From: Candidatus Bathyarchaeota archaeon
GTDB lineage: Archaea > Thermoproteota > Bathyarchaeia > Bathyarchaeales > Bathycorpusculaceae
DNA: 32,933 nt
Reading direction: 5' to 3'
NCBI GenBank assembly: GCA_013388895.1
Contig: JACAEK010000007.1
Location: 1 to 32,933, forward strand
The notes under the pieces: generated by a model
What the model was told of the DNA's origin: nothing
The model's input: only the letters and a program-made list of their open reading frames with translations
Databases searched by the model: none
Translations under genes and position numbers: made by a program
In this document: positions 16,382-24,764 of the stretch, one piece after another
How the letters are laid out: the number at the start of each line of letters is the position of its first letter
Numbering within the stretch: the stretch's first letter is position 1

Positions 16382-17455
16382 TTGAATCGAGTGAATGCTT
16401 TAACACAAAACGCCTTTGAGCAGAAAGGTTTTGATGGCTTTCTGATTTCTAATGAGCATAACATGCTGTATTTTACGGGTTGTCCGGGATTAGCTTGTGC
16501 ATTAATACCTAAAACAGGCGCAAACGCTGTTTACGTTTATAGTGTGAACTATGAACAGGCAAAGGCTGAGGCAGAATGCTTTGAAGTCAAGCTGGTGAAA
16601 CGTGGCGAAAACCTGATTGAAAAGCTTGCCAAACAGGTCAAGGCGTTTAAAATCCGAAAACTTGCCGTTGACGAACTCAGCCACGAAAACTATCGCAATC
16701 TTGCCAAGCAACTACGAGGCGAGACAAGGCTCAAGCTTCAAGGCGATCTTGTTTGGGAGCTTCGCAGAGTGAAAGATGAAGAAGAGCTAAAGCTCATGCG
16801 CAAAGCAGGTGAATTAACAACTGAGGGTATGCGCGTCGCCTATGAAGTGATAAAGCCGGGCGTAAAAGAGTTTGAGGTTGCTGGAGAAATTGAATACGCA
16901 ATGCGCAAACACGGTTGTTGGGGAACCGCCTTCGAAACTATAGTAGCTTCTGGTGTCCGCTCAGCTTTCCCTCATGGAGGCTGCACAGACAAGACAATCA
17001 GAGACGGCGACTTAGTAGTTGTGGACATCGGTGCCACTTACTGTCATTACCGTTCAGACATGACGCGAACACTTGTGGCAGGTAAGCCATCAGAAAAACA
17101 GAAGAGAATTTACGACATTGTTAGACTAGCCCAAGATAAAGCTTTTCAGGCTGTGAAGCCAAACGCCAAAGCCAAAATTATAGACGCAGTAGCGAGAAAA
17201 ACCATTGAAGATGCGGGATATGGAGAATACTTTGTCCACGGTTTAGGACACGGTGTAGGCTTAGAAGTTCATGAACCACCAACACTAGGCCCAGAAAGCA
17301 AAGATAGACTGATGATTGGAAACGTTGTAACAATCGAGCCAGGCGTATACCTTATAGGCTTTGGCGGTGTCAGAGTAGAAGACACTGTTATAGTGCGAAA
17401 AGGCAAAGCGGAAAAGCTCACAAATGACTTCTACAGCTTAGAAGCTGAAAAATGA
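16382..17455 (+). CDS. pepQ: Xaa-Pro dipeptidase / aminopeptidase (M24B)
   Basis: A 357-residue metallopeptidase that cleaves the bond before proline in small peptides. The N-terminal creatinase domain is followed by the pita-bread catalytic domain with the five metal ligands in order: Asp215 (VVVDIGA), Asp226 (SDMTRT), His290 (GLGHGVGLEVHE), Glu319 (TIEPGVY) and Glu333 (VRVEDTV). The start is either GTG 16373 or TTG 16382; AAGGTGA lies 6 nt before the TTG and overlaps the GTG, so TTG is preferred. It probably leads a short operon with the next two genes. Confidence 0.92.
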   Translation: MNRVNALTQNAFEQKGFDGFLISNEHNMLYFTGCPGLACALIPKTGANAVYVYSVNYEQAKAEAECFEVKLVKRGENLIEKLAKQVKAFKIRKLAVDELSHENYRNLAKQLRGETRLKLQGDLVWELRRVKDEEELKLMRKAGELTTEGMRVAYEVIKPGVKEFEVAGEIEYAMRKHGCWGTAFETIVASGVRSAFPHGGCTDKTIRDGDLVVVDIGATYCHYRSDMTRTLVAGKPSEKQKRIYDIVRLAQDKAFQAVKPNAKAKIIDAVARKTIEDAGYGEYFVHGLGHGVGLEVHEPPTLGPESKDRLMIGNVVTIEPGVYLIGFGGVRVEDTVIVRKGKAEKLTNDFYSLEAEK

Positions 17456-17509
17456 ACTAGTTTAAATAACGCCATGAACAATATTGAATTTCTCAGAGGT
17501 TAACATTCT

Positions 17510-18067
17510 TTGGAAAACAAAGCTATAATAATAATTGACATGCTCAACGACTTTGTTATAGGCGATTTGAAAAGCGAAAGTGGTCAGCGCATAATTCCAA
17601 AACTGAAAAAGCTCATCGAAGCGGCACGCAAGAAAGGCGTAGCAGTAATCTACAGCAATGATGCGCATCTGCCTGAAGACCCTGAAGTTGTCTATAAATG
17701 GGGAAAACATGCCATAAAAGGCACAAAAGGCGCCGAAGTGATTCCAGAACTGCGGTCTACAAAAAAGGACTATGTTTTTGAGAAGCGAACCTACAGTGGC
17801 TTCTATGAAACTGGGTTAGATTCGCTTTTAAGAAGTTTATACCATGGCGAAGGGGTGAAAACAGTTATTCTGGGCGGGTTACATACGAACATTTGTGTTA
17901 GACATACAGCTGCAGACGCCTTCTTTAGAGGTTACAAGATAATAATAATCAAAGATGGCGTGGCAGCCTTCACCTCAAAGGAACATGAAGAAGGACTCAA
18001 ATATCTAGAAAACATCTACAATGCCAAAATAATGCCTGTTGACAAGATTTTAACAGAACTGAAATAG
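17510..18067 (+). CDS. Isochorismatase/nicotinamidase-family cysteine hydrolase
   Basis: A 185-residue hydrolase with the catalytic triad visible: Asp10 (IIIIDMLNDF), Lys92 (FEKRTYSGF) and Cys129 (HTNICVRHTA). The cis-peptide region GGLHTNIC is also typical. Family members hydrolyse nicotinamide, isochorismate or related amides. The HTNICVRHTA context and the metal-site residues Asp51/His53 (NDAHLPED) lean toward nicotinamidase-like chemistry, but the substrate is not proven. It starts at TTG after GAGGT. The next gene follows 19 nt later. Confidence 0.88.
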   Translation: MENKAIIIIDMLNDFVIGDLKSESGQRIIPKLKKLIEAARKKGVAVIYSNDAHLPEDPEVVYKWGKHAIKGTKGAEVIPELRSTKKDYVFEKRTYSGFYETGLDSLLRSLYHGEGVKTVILGGLHTNICVRHTAADAFFRGYKIIIIKDGVAAFTSKEHEEGLKYLENIYNAKIMPVDKILTELK

Positions 18068-18086
18068 AATAGGCTGAAAGGATACA

Positions 18087-18893
18087 ATGCCTGAGAAAAT
18101 AAGGATTGAAAACCTTCAAGGTTCGAACATAGACGACCTCATTTACGTCTGCTCCGCAAAAAGACTGGACGATACTATTCATCAGCAAGGCGTAAAGCTG
18201 AAGAGACAATGGCTACGTGAAATGCTCAAGAACTGCGGTTCTGTTGCAAAGATCGCCTATTTTAATGATAGGCCAGTTGCGCAGATACTCTTTTTTCCAG
18301 AGGAGGTGGATGCAACCAAAGCTTTCAGAAGAGAAAACGTTCTGGTAATACAGTGCATTTATAATCCAAATCCTGAAGCGCAAAAACTTGGAATAGGTAC
18401 AAGACTATTGCAAGGCCTAATTCAAGACGCCAAAAACAGAAAAACATGTCTCGGCAACAAGCGATGCAAATTCCTTCTGACAAAAGCCTTCAATACTGGC
18501 GAATTCTTGCCATTACCCGAATTTTTCACGAAAAACAGTTTCACGTCAACATCAGAGGGAAACCTGCTTTATCTTCCAATTGATGGCCAATATGAGCCAA
18601 TGCCTTCCGTGGGAAATTATGAGCCATTAGCAGAAGATAGAGACAAAGCCATAATTTTCTACGGTCCAGTCTGTCAGTTTGGTTATCCTTTTGCAAAAAA
18701 GATAGAAGAACTCGTCCTAGAAGTTGAGCCAAACATTAAAATTGAAATGATTAATGATTGGGAAAAACCCGAAGAGTCGATAAAACGCAAAAATTGGTGG
18801 CTTATCGTAAATGCTAAGCCGATACAAACATTTTTTATGGAGACTGAAAAATTCAAGGCAGAAATAAGGCAAGCAGTAAGCCAAAACTATTGA
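18087..18893 (+). CDS. GNAT-like acetyltransferase fused to a YoaP-like C-terminal domain
   Basis: A 268-residue protein. The N-terminal part has a GNAT fold with the acetyl-CoA loop around QKLGIGTRLLQGLIQDAK (about residues 99-116). The C-terminal part, from about residue 188, contains IIFYGPVCQFGYPFAKKIEE and resembles the thioredoxin-like YoaP domain that follows GNAT domains in bacterial and archaeal YoaP-type proteins. The substrate is unknown. Cysteines cluster in LGNKRCKFLL and PVCQFGY. It starts at ATG after AAAGGAT and is the last gene of the pepQ-hydrolase run. Confidence 0.75.
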   Translation: MPEKIRIENLQGSNIDDLIYVCSAKRLDDTIHQQGVKLKRQWLREMLKNCGSVAKIAYFNDRPVAQILFFPEEVDATKAFRRENVLVIQCIYNPNPEAQKLGIGTRLLQGLIQDAKNRKTCLGNKRCKFLLTKAFNTGEFLPLPEFFTKNSFTSTSEGNLLYLPIDGQYEPMPSVGNYEPLAEDRDKAIIFYGPVCQFGYPFAKKIEELVLEVEPNIKIEMINDWEKPEESIKRKNWWLIVNAKPIQTFFMETEKFKAEIRQAVSQNY

Positions 18894-19201
18894 AAAACCT
18901 TGTTTTTTCAGAGATTTTCAGAGTTATAATTCAAAATGCGGCGAAAAATTTAAAAGTTAAAGCATACAACATTATGAGAAATGTGAGGAGAATGGTGGAT
19001 TTGTTTAGTTTTCTCCCTTCTCTCCTTTCTCCCCTCTAAAATGAGTCTGCCATTCTCCTCAGTAAACTCCTTTTAACAGTTGCAACACTTATATCTTATG
19101 GAAAAATCTTCTATGTGCTGTTTGGCAAACAATAAAGCAGCTAAACAGCTGAAAACTTAAAGCTAAATAGCGTCAGCTTATTTTGATTAGCTTGTGATTT
19201 A
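18894..19201. other. 300-base intergenic region with hairpin and pyrimidine tract
   Basis: No long ORF. It contains a TATA-like TTTAAAAG near 18950, a 12-nt inverted repeat (18984-18995 and 19050-19061) that encloses a pyrimidine-rich tract (19009-19037), a second TATA-like TTATAT near 19090 and several AGCT repeats up to the flavodoxin start. A 21-codon ORF (18974-19039) runs through the hairpin but has no support as a gene. A small RNA or a regulatory leader is possible. Confidence 0.45.
18984..19061. repeat. Inverted repeat, 12-nt arms with 54-nt pyrimidine-rich loop
   Basis: TGAGGAGAATGG at 18984-18995 is the exact reverse complement of CCATTCTCCTCA at 19050-19061. The loop carries several copies of TTCTCC that could compete with the 3' arm for pairing with the 5' arm, so alternative folds are possible. 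Confidence 0.7.
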
Positions 19202-19684
19202 ATGGCAAAGATCATCATTGTTTATCATTCCAAATCTGGAAATACAGAAAAGATGGCTTTCGCTGTCGCTGAAGGCGCCAAACAAGTAGAAAGCGTTGAA
19301 GTTACAGTGAAGAAGGCTAACCAAACCAGCCTCGAAGATTTGCTGAATGCTGATGGGATCATAATGGGCTCTCCAACGTATTATGGGCAAATGTCCGCCA
19401 AACTTAAGGCGTTAATTGACGAATCAGTTAGAATTCATGGAAAGCTTGAGGGAAAAGTGGGCGCTGCTTTTACGAGTTCTGGAGGGACAGCTTCTGGTGC
19501 TGAAACCACCTTGTTGTCTATGGTTCAGGCTATGTTGGTTCATGGAATGATTGTGCAGGGCAGAGCAAGTGACAAACACTATGGAGCTGCGGCTGTAGGT
19601 TGTCCAGATGAGAAAGCGCTTGAATCTTGCAAAGCATTGGGAAAAAAGGTTGCAAATTTAGTTGTGAAGTTGAAAATGCAATGA
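19202..19684 (+). CDS. Flavodoxin / WrbA-like flavoprotein
   Basis: A 160-residue flavodoxin-fold protein with the FMN phosphate loop HSKSGNTEKM (9-18), the MGSPTYYGQMSA segment that covers the flavin, and SSGGTASGAETTLLSM. The pattern is that of the WrbA/NAD(P)H:quinone oxidoreductase branch rather than a short electron-carrier flavodoxin. It would carry electrons or reduce quinone-like compounds; the partner is unknown. It starts at ATG 19202 directly after GTGATTTA and is preceded by the hairpin-containing intergenic region. Confidence 0.9.
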   Translation: MAKIIIVYHSKSGNTEKMAFAVAEGAKQVESVEVTVKKANQTSLEDLLNADGIIMGSPTYYGQMSAKLKALIDESVRIHGKLEGKVGAAFTSSGGTASGAETTLLSMVQAMLVHGMIVQGRASDKHYGAAAVGCPDEKALESCKALGKKVANLVVKLKMQ

Positions 19685-19710
19685 CAGGTTAAAGAAGTAA
19701 AAGACAGGAA

Positions 19711-20418
19711 ATGTTCGTGACAGCACGAAAGCCTCATCAAACGTATTTCGAAGTTGACGCAGTAACGTTTGACGATTTTGGCACTCTGCGTTTTTGCGTT
19801 AGCCGTGAAGATATCATCTATCCAATTTTAAGAGAACTTGGTAAACGCATACGTCTTGATAAGAACAAGTTTTTAGAGAAATACTTCAAGATGGACGCAT
19901 CTTACCATAAGAAACTTCAAGAAACACTGAAAGAATCCCTTCTTGATGACATAATTATGCACGCTTTGAAATCGTTTGGTCTAAAGCCGCAGATGACCAG
20001 AAGTATTGTTGAAAAGGCTGTAGACAAAGGCTTGGCAACTAGGCGCACTAGGTGGTATGCAGATGTCCCTCACACGCTCTCACTTTTAAGAAGAAAAGGA
20101 TACAAACTTGGATTAATATCCAACACCCATTGGCGTTATCCAGAAAGCTTTAGAAACGAAGTGGAAAGAATCTTTGAAGTTATCACATTATCTTACGAGC
20201 ATGGATATGCAAAACCACACCCATCAATATTTTTAGCAACTCTGAAAAAATTACAAGCGTGTCCAAACCGTTGCTTACATGCTGGTGACGACCACATAGC
20301 AGATATCGAAGGAGCCAAAGGCGTCGGAATGAAAACAGCTTTCATTAGAAGAAAGGCACAAATGGCGACAGCAGACATGAATTTAGAACAATTAAATGAG
20401 CTATTGAAATTCCTGTAA
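19711..20418 (+). CDS. HAD-superfamily hydrolase with DxFGTL motif
   Basis: A 235-residue HAD protein. Motif I is FDDFGTL (nucleophile Asp21), where the usual second Asp of DxD is Phe; this is the form seen in haloacid dehalogenases (DAYGTL) and in some HAD-like proteins rather than in phosphatases. Motif II is LISNTHW, motif III the Lys of YAKPHPSIF, and motif IV GDDHIADIEGA. A four-helix cap lies between motifs I and II. The substrate is unknown; phosphatase activity may be weak because of the missing acid. A tRNA gene on the other strand begins 13 nt after the stop. Confidence 0.85.
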   Translation: MFVTARKPHQTYFEVDAVTFDDFGTLRFCVSREDIIYPILRELGKRIRLDKNKFLEKYFKMDASYHKKLQETLKESLLDDIIMHALKSFGLKPQMTRSIVEKAVDKGLATRRTRWYADVPHTLSLLRRKGYKLGLISNTHWRYPESFRNEVERIFEVITLSYEHGYAKPHPSIFLATLKKLQACPNRCLHAGDDHIADIEGAKGVGMKTAFIRRKAQMATADMNLEQLNELLKFL

Positions 20419-20430
20419 GCAAACATTGGT

Positions 20431-20504
20431 GGGCCCGCCCGGACTTGAACCGGGGACCAACAGGTTATGAGCCTGTCGCTCTAACCTAGCTGAGCTACGG
20501 GCCC
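20431..20504 (-). tRNA. tRNA with CAT anticodon (probably tRNA-Ile2, otherwise elongator tRNA-Met)
   Basis: Complete 74-nt cloverleaf: acceptor GGGCCCG/CGGGCCC fully paired, D-stem GCTC/GAGC, anticodon stem ACAGG/CCTGT with loop CTCATAA, T-stem CCCGG/CCGGG with loop TTCAAGT. The discriminator is A (T at 20430 on the plus strand); CCA is not encoded; no intron. The 5' GGGCCCG end resembles archaeal Ile2 tRNAs, whose anticodon C34 is changed to agmatidine to read AUA. The archaeal elongator Met typically begins GCCGGGG. Identity is therefore inferred and not certain. Confidence 0.9.
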
Positions 20505-20579
20505 TCTTGACATATGTGCATTTTATATGCTGTTTCAGATTTAATTTAAACGTTTTCTGGTTTAAGCATGCTGTGAAAG

Positions 20580-20589
20580 ATTTAAAAAG
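20580..20589 (+). promoter_or_regulatory. TATA-like box before the thioredoxin-fold gene
   Basis: ATTTAAAAAG lies about 40 nt before the ATG at 20628, placing the transcription start near 20608 and leaving room for the GGAG site at 20615-20618. Confidence 0.4.
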
Positions 20590-20627
20590 TATAGTGTATG
20601 CCTAATTGAGGTTTGGAGATTAGCCGT

Positions 20628-20909
20628 ATGGAGTTGAAGGTTTTCACGTTGCCCACTTGCTCCTCTTGCCCAGTAGCTAAGAGAATTGCTTCAGAAGTTG
20701 CACAAAAGTTTGGCATCGCCTTTCGAGAAGTGAACATGGCTACTACTGAAGGATTAAGTGAAGGACTAGCCTCCGATATCATGAGCGCTCCCACCATAGT
20801 CATAGACAAAGAAGTCTTAGCCAGAGGGCGACTTATCTCTAAGGAAAGGCTTGAAGAAGAAATAAAGACAAGAATAGAAAAATGGAAAGAACGAGCCATC
20901 ACAAAATAG
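20628..20909 (+). CDS. Small thioredoxin/glutaredoxin-like protein
   Basis: A 93-residue thioredoxin-fold protein with the redox pair Cys11-Ser-Ser-Cys14 (LPTCSSCPVAK) and the cis-proline segment SAPTIVIDKEVLARGRL. It resembles the archaeal glutaredoxin-like or thioredoxin-like small proteins that reduce disulfides. I chose ATG 20628, which follows GGAG; a TTG at 20613 is in frame but overlaps that site. The following small gene may overlap its end. Confidence 0.85.
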   Translation: MELKVFTLPTCSSCPVAKRIASEVAQKFGIAFREVNMATTEGLSEGLASDIMSAPTIVIDKEVLARGRLISKERLEEEIKTRIEKWKERAITK

Positions 20910-21022
20910 GCGAAGAGAAAAACTTGACAGAAACCAAAAAGGCCATAATAATCTTTCATTACACGGAAAAAATAAAATCAAATCTAATTTTGACTTTCAG
21001 TCTCTTGGAAGTTCTAAGCACC

Positions 21023-21283
21023 ATGCGAGACGAAGAAATTGAAGGCGCTGAAAAGCTTCTAACAGCTTTTTTGAACGCTTTAATTCGAGAGGTCCATATC
21101 GCTGCGAATGCCACTGAAGTTAAAGGATTCAAAGACGTTAACGCAAAGCTTGAGGAAACAATTGAGCAGGTTAAGCAACATAATTATGCTGAAGGTATGA
21201 AGCTTGTTTCGGAAGCCATATCGCTCGCAACGACAGGCGGAAGTCAAGCGGTTGAAGTCCTGAAAGAAAAAAACCTCATCTAA
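21023..21283 (+). CDS. Small helical protein of unknown function
   Basis: Not recognised. The 86-residue form starting MRDEEIEGAEKLLTAFLNALI is predicted to be all helix, with Glu/Lys/Ala-rich amphipathic segments and a Gly-Gly turn (ATTGGSQAVEVL). The ORF is open back to an ATG at 20882, which would add 47 residues and overlap the previous gene by 28 nt. That extension is compositionally poor, and an AT-rich promoter-like stretch (about 20967-20977) lies within it, so I prefer ATG 21023. The stop overlaps that of the convergent glycosylase gene by 4 nt. Confidence 0.6.
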   Translation: MRDEEIEGAEKLLTAFLNALIREVHIAANATEVKGFKDVNAKLEETIEQVKQHNYAEGMKLVSEAISLATTGGSQAVEVLKEKNLI

Positions 21284-22152
21284 CTCTGCGTCCGTTCGTA
21301 ATGATACAAGTATTCTTGAGCATAACCAGCATATTCTCCAAAATACTTTCGCCCAAACAAACTCAGCTTCCTATATTCAGAGTCATTAAGCGATTGTTTA
21401 TCCAAGATTTTCTTGATAAATTTGTTTGGGAAATGGTTTGAATAATGTTTCAGAACAGCTCGTTTTATCCATACATCAATTGGGAATGCCTCAGACTTTC
21501 CCAAAGAAAAAAGCAAAACACAATCGGCAACCTTCAAGCCCACGCCTGAAAAATTTAGCAATTCCTTTCTAGCCTGTTCATAACCTAATTCTCCCAAACT
21601 TTCCAATTCAAAACCGTTTTCACAGATCATTTTTGCAGTTTCAGACACATATTTGGCTCTGTAACCAAGTCCACAAGCGACTAATTCTTGAAGTTTCGCC
21701 TTTGCCAACTTTTGAGCAATTGGAAAGCTGTAAAATTTGTATTCATCAAAGCATATTTTTTCTCCAAATCTTCTGGAAAGGTTTAGCAACATTTGTTTTA
21801 TTGCTTGGATGTTTTTGTATGTTGCACATACATATGAAATTAGGCATTCCCAAGGGTTTTGGTGGAGAATTCGTAGACCGTAAAACGTGTCTATGGCACG
21901 TTTAATGTGCGTGTCTCTGCTAATTTCTGAAAGAATTTTGGATAAATCATCATTTAACCCGAAATAGTCTCTAACAAAACGTGTGTCTACGTTCTCAAAT
22001 TCCAACTTATCGTTGATTTGTCGGATTTTGAAGACATTTCGTCCAACAATGCCATACCACCATTCGCCTTGCTTATCCCATCTGAAAGCCTGTCCACAAC
22101 AAAGCGTCACATCCAGATTGAACGGGTATGAAGGCTTCAATAGAATCTTCAT
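21280..22152 (-). CDS. ogg: 8-oxoguanine DNA glycosylase/AP lyase (OGG1-type)
   Basis: A 290-residue HhH-GPD glycosylase that removes 8-oxoguanine from DNA. The N-terminal OGG domain has LCCGQAFRW (18-25), the counterpart of CGQSFRW in human OGG1. The helix-hairpin-helix and catalytic parts give FSGVGLKVADCVLLFSLG with catalytic Lys207 and FPIDVW with the essential Asp226. The four-Cys iron-sulfur motif of the MutY/Nth branch is absent, as expected for OGG1. It starts at ATG 22152 and is divergent from the radical SAM operon. Confidence 0.93.
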   Translation of the reverse strand: MKILLKPSYPFNLDVTLCCGQAFRWDKQGEWWYGIVGRNVFKIRQINDKLEFENVDTRFVRDYFGLNDDLSKILSEISRDTHIKRAIDTFYGLRILHQNPWECLISYVCATYKNIQAIKQMLLNLSRRFGEKICFDEYKFYSFPIAQKLAKAKLQELVACGLGYRAKYVSETAKMICENGFELESLGELGYEQARKELLNFSGVGLKVADCVLLFSLGKSEAFPIDVWIKRAVLKHYSNHFPNKFIKKILDKQSLNDSEYRKLSLFGRKYFGEYAGYAQEYLYHYERTQS

Positions 22153-22256
22153 CTAAATCTTCACTCTTTGAAAACAGAATTTTTTCCTATTAACTTTACC
22201 CCTTTTAGGCAAAGCTTATTTTATATTGAAGCAAATGAAATGACGTACAAGATGAG

Positions 22257-23693
22257 ATGAACAAGATGAGGTTTTCATTCATAAACCCAAGCCAAACACC
22301 AGGCGGTTTGGAAATGTGCACAAAAGCGTGGCCACCTTTAGGTCTGCTGTATTGTGCCGGAGTCTTAATTAAAGAAGGGTATGACGCGTCATTGCTTGAC
22401 CAAACGGTTAAGGGTTTCACTCATGAACAGGCTGTGGATTGGGTTAAGAAAGAAGACCCAGACATCTTGGGCTTATCAGTTTTGCACAGCGCAGCGAAAG
22501 AAGCGCCTAAGATTGCTGAGCTTGTGAAGAAAGAGAATCCAAACATTAAGGTTGTTATGGGTAATTATCATGCTACTTTTAACGGTGAGAGAATTCTCAA
22601 AAAATATCCTTCTATTGACATCATTGTTCGGGGCGAAGGCGAATACGGATGCCTCGAACTGGTCAGATGTTTGGAAAAAGGCGGTGATTTACGAGAAGTT
22701 GAGGGTATAACCTTCAGAAATGATGGCAAAATCTTTTCTACACCAGATAGACAGTTGATTCAAAACATTGACGAGCTTCCTTTTCCCGACCGGGACCTAA
22801 TGAATGCTGAGTATACGTCAACGATTTTTGGAGTAAAAGTTGCCACAAAAAAATTTACCACAGTCCTTTCTTCAAGGGGCTGTTCGTTCCGATGCACTTT
22901 TTGTGGATGCCGAAAATTCATCAAGGGAATTTGGCGGCCGAGGTCTGTGGAAAACATAATGAAAGAATTATGGCTTTTACGAAGCCAAGGTTACGAGGAA
23001 ATTCTTTTCGTAGACGACAACTTCACTCTGAACAGGAAAAGAGTGAAACAGCTCTGTCAAAGAATGAGAAAAGAAGGATTGAATATTCGCTGGATTTGTG
23101 ATTCGCGGGTGGATAATAGTGAATATGACATGTTTAGGCAGATGGTGAAGGCTGGCTGTAACACGGTCTATTTTGGAATAGAAAGCGCAAACCAGAGGAT
23201 TTTGGACTATTATAGGAAGGGTATAACGCCACAGCAGACTATGGAGGCTGTTCGCAAAGCCAGAAAAGCAGGAGTAGACATTATTGTAGGCTCTTTCATA
23301 GTCGGAGCACCAGATGAAACTCGCAGCGAAGTTGAAAATACATTAAGATTTGCAGAAAAACTGGACATCGATGTGCCTTCACTGAACATTCTTGGAGCTT
23401 TTTCCGGCACGGAAATCTGGAATGAGCTTATAGCTAAAGGCTTAATCAACGAAGACGAATGCTGGGAAACAGCCATATATGTTCCAACTGTCTCGCCAAA
23501 CACCATTCCATTCGAGGAAATGCGCAAGATGATTTACGATCATTTCCGAGAATTCTATTTCCGCCCTAAGAAAATGGTGAAGGAAATACTGCAAACGCTA
23601 AAGAGTTCTTATCGACTGGGAGTGCTTTTTGCAAATCTTCCAAGAATCAATTCTGTCATTAATGATGTGAAACAAGGCGTCAGGTACGGCTAG
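22257..23693 (+). CDS. B12-binding-domain radical SAM enzyme (class B type)
   Basis: A 478-residue enzyme. Residues 1-145 form a cobalamin-binding-like Rossmann domain (PPLGLLYCAGVLIKEGY; VVMGNYHATFN), followed by the radical SAM barrel with the [4Fe-4S] motif Cys209-x3-Cys213-x2-Cys216 (SRGCSFRCTFC). The C-terminus FYFRPKKMVKEIL is typical of B12-dependent radical SAM methyltransferases and related ring-forming enzymes. The substrate is unknown; archaeal relatives include lipid-modifying enzymes. It heads a tight three-gene operon with another radical SAM enzyme and a kinase-like protein. A TATA-like TTATTTTATA stretch about 30-40 nt upstream suggests a short leader. Confidence 0.88.
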   Translation: MNKMRFSFINPSQTPGGLEMCTKAWPPLGLLYCAGVLIKEGYDASLLDQTVKGFTHEQAVDWVKKEDPDILGLSVLHSAAKEAPKIAELVKKENPNIKVVMGNYHATFNGERILKKYPSIDIIVRGEGEYGCLELVRCLEKGGDLREVEGITFRNDGKIFSTPDRQLIQNIDELPFPDRDLMNAEYTSTIFGVKVATKKFTTVLSSRGCSFRCTFCGCRKFIKGIWRPRSVENIMKELWLLRSQGYEEILFVDDNFTLNRKRVKQLCQRMRKEGLNIRWICDSRVDNSEYDMFRQMVKAGCNTVYFGIESANQRILDYYRKGITPQQTMEAVRKARKAGVDIIVGSFIVGAPDETRSEVENTLRFAEKLDIDVPSLNILGAFSGTEIWNELIAKGLINEDECWETAIYVPTVSPNTIPFEEMRKMIYDHFREFYFRPKKMVKEILQTLKSSYRLGVLFANLPRINSVINDVKQGVRYG

Positions 23694-24764
23694 GTGCCCA
23701 TGAAATACCCGGTAAGAAATTTTCTCAAATGTTGCATCAACAGTTTCGTTTTAAAAAATCCAACTCCGCTGTTGCTAAGTTTCGAGATTACTCAAAAATG
23801 CAATGCCAAGTGCAGTTTTTGCGGTTATTGGAGACTTAAGAATCCATCTCTTGGGCTTCCTTTGGATAAGATAAAGAAAATAGTAGATGATGGCTACGAT
23901 TTAGGCTGCGTGCTTCTAGGCATAACAGGTGGCGAACCGCTTCTGAGGAAAGATTTGCCTCAAGTTTTCAAATATGCCAGAAAAACAGGATTTTCCACCC
24001 TTCTCTTAACAAATGGTTACTTGCTTCCCAAAAGGATTCATGAGTTTCACGGCTTTCTTGATGCAATTAATGTTAGTGTGGATTTTCCAGATTCTCGCCA
24101 TGACAAAATCAGAGGCGTAGCTAATCTGTTTGAGCGAACAATTAGGGGCATACGGCTTGCGGGAAGATATGGCGTTTCCACGAACATGAATTGTGTGATA
24201 ACAGCCGAGCACAGTTTAGAAGATATAAGAAAGCTATTGTTTATGGCGAAAGAGCTAGACAGCACGGCTTCTTTCGAGCCTGTTTTTCAGACGCCTAACC
24301 CAAACGGGTCCATTTTGGGCACTATGTCAAAGGATGATGCTGATTTAGTTAAGATAAATGATTGGAATTTTATTAAGCATGTTGCCGAAATGCTTCTCTT
24401 CTACAAGAAACACGGCTATGGAAAAACTATATTGAACACTGAGGCATTCCTCAAACTCATACGCGAAAAAGCCGACTTCACTTGTTATCCTTTTTCGTTG
24501 CAGTTGGGAATCGCATATGACGGAGAAGTAACCTCCATGTGCGTAACTGGCTTGCCAAAAGGCTATTTGGGTAATGCCTTGACCCAAGATTTGAAAGAGA
24601 TTTGGTATTCTGAACGAGCCCAAACCCTGAGAGACAAGTATAAGCATTGCAGATTAGCCAGACCTTACGGCTGCTACCTCTTCTGTGTTGCTGAACCCTC
24701 TCTACCATTCACAGATTCAAAAATCTTCTATGAGTATGCGAAAAGAGCAATCCGATTTTCATGA
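23694..24764 (+). CDS. Radical SAM enzyme with SPASM-like C-terminal cysteines
   Basis: A 356-residue radical SAM protein. The cluster motif is Cys36-x3-Cys40-x2-Cys43 (TQKCNAKCSFC), with the SAM-binding GGEPLL next. The C-terminal part has a Cys-rich pattern (TCYPF, MCVTG, HCRLARPYGCYLFC) like SPASM/twitch domains that hold an extra iron-sulfur cluster. Such enzymes modify peptides, lipids or cofactors; HpnH- and MoaA-like relatives exist, and the substrate is unknown. GTG 23694 abuts the stop of the preceding gene; ATG 23700 is an alternative. Its stop overlaps the next start (ATGA), indicating translational coupling. Confidence 0.87.
   Translation: MPMKYPVRNFLKCCINSFVLKNPTPLLLSFEITQKCNAKCSFCGYWRLKNPSLGLPLDKIKKIVDDGYDLGCVLLGITGGEPLLRKDLPQVFKYARKTGFSTLLLTNGYLLPKRIHEFHGFLDAINVSVDFPDSRHDKIRGVANLFERTIRGIRLAGRYGVSTNMNCVITAEHSLEDIRKLLFMAKELDSTASFEPVFQTPNPNGSILGTMSKDDADLVKINDWNFIKHVAEMLLFYKKHGYGKTILNTEAFLKLIREKADFTCYPFSLQLGIAYDGEVTSMCVTGLPKGYLGNALTQDLKEIWYSERAQTLRDKYKHCRLARPYGCYLFCVAEPSLPFTDSKIFYEYAKRAIRFS

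Noticed and set aside
18974-19039. 21-codon ORF (MRNVRRMVDLFSFLPSLLSPL) with a TATA-like box upstream
   Set aside because: It runs through the hairpin arm and a pyrimidine tract; the sequence is what such a tract would give by chance and there is no other support.
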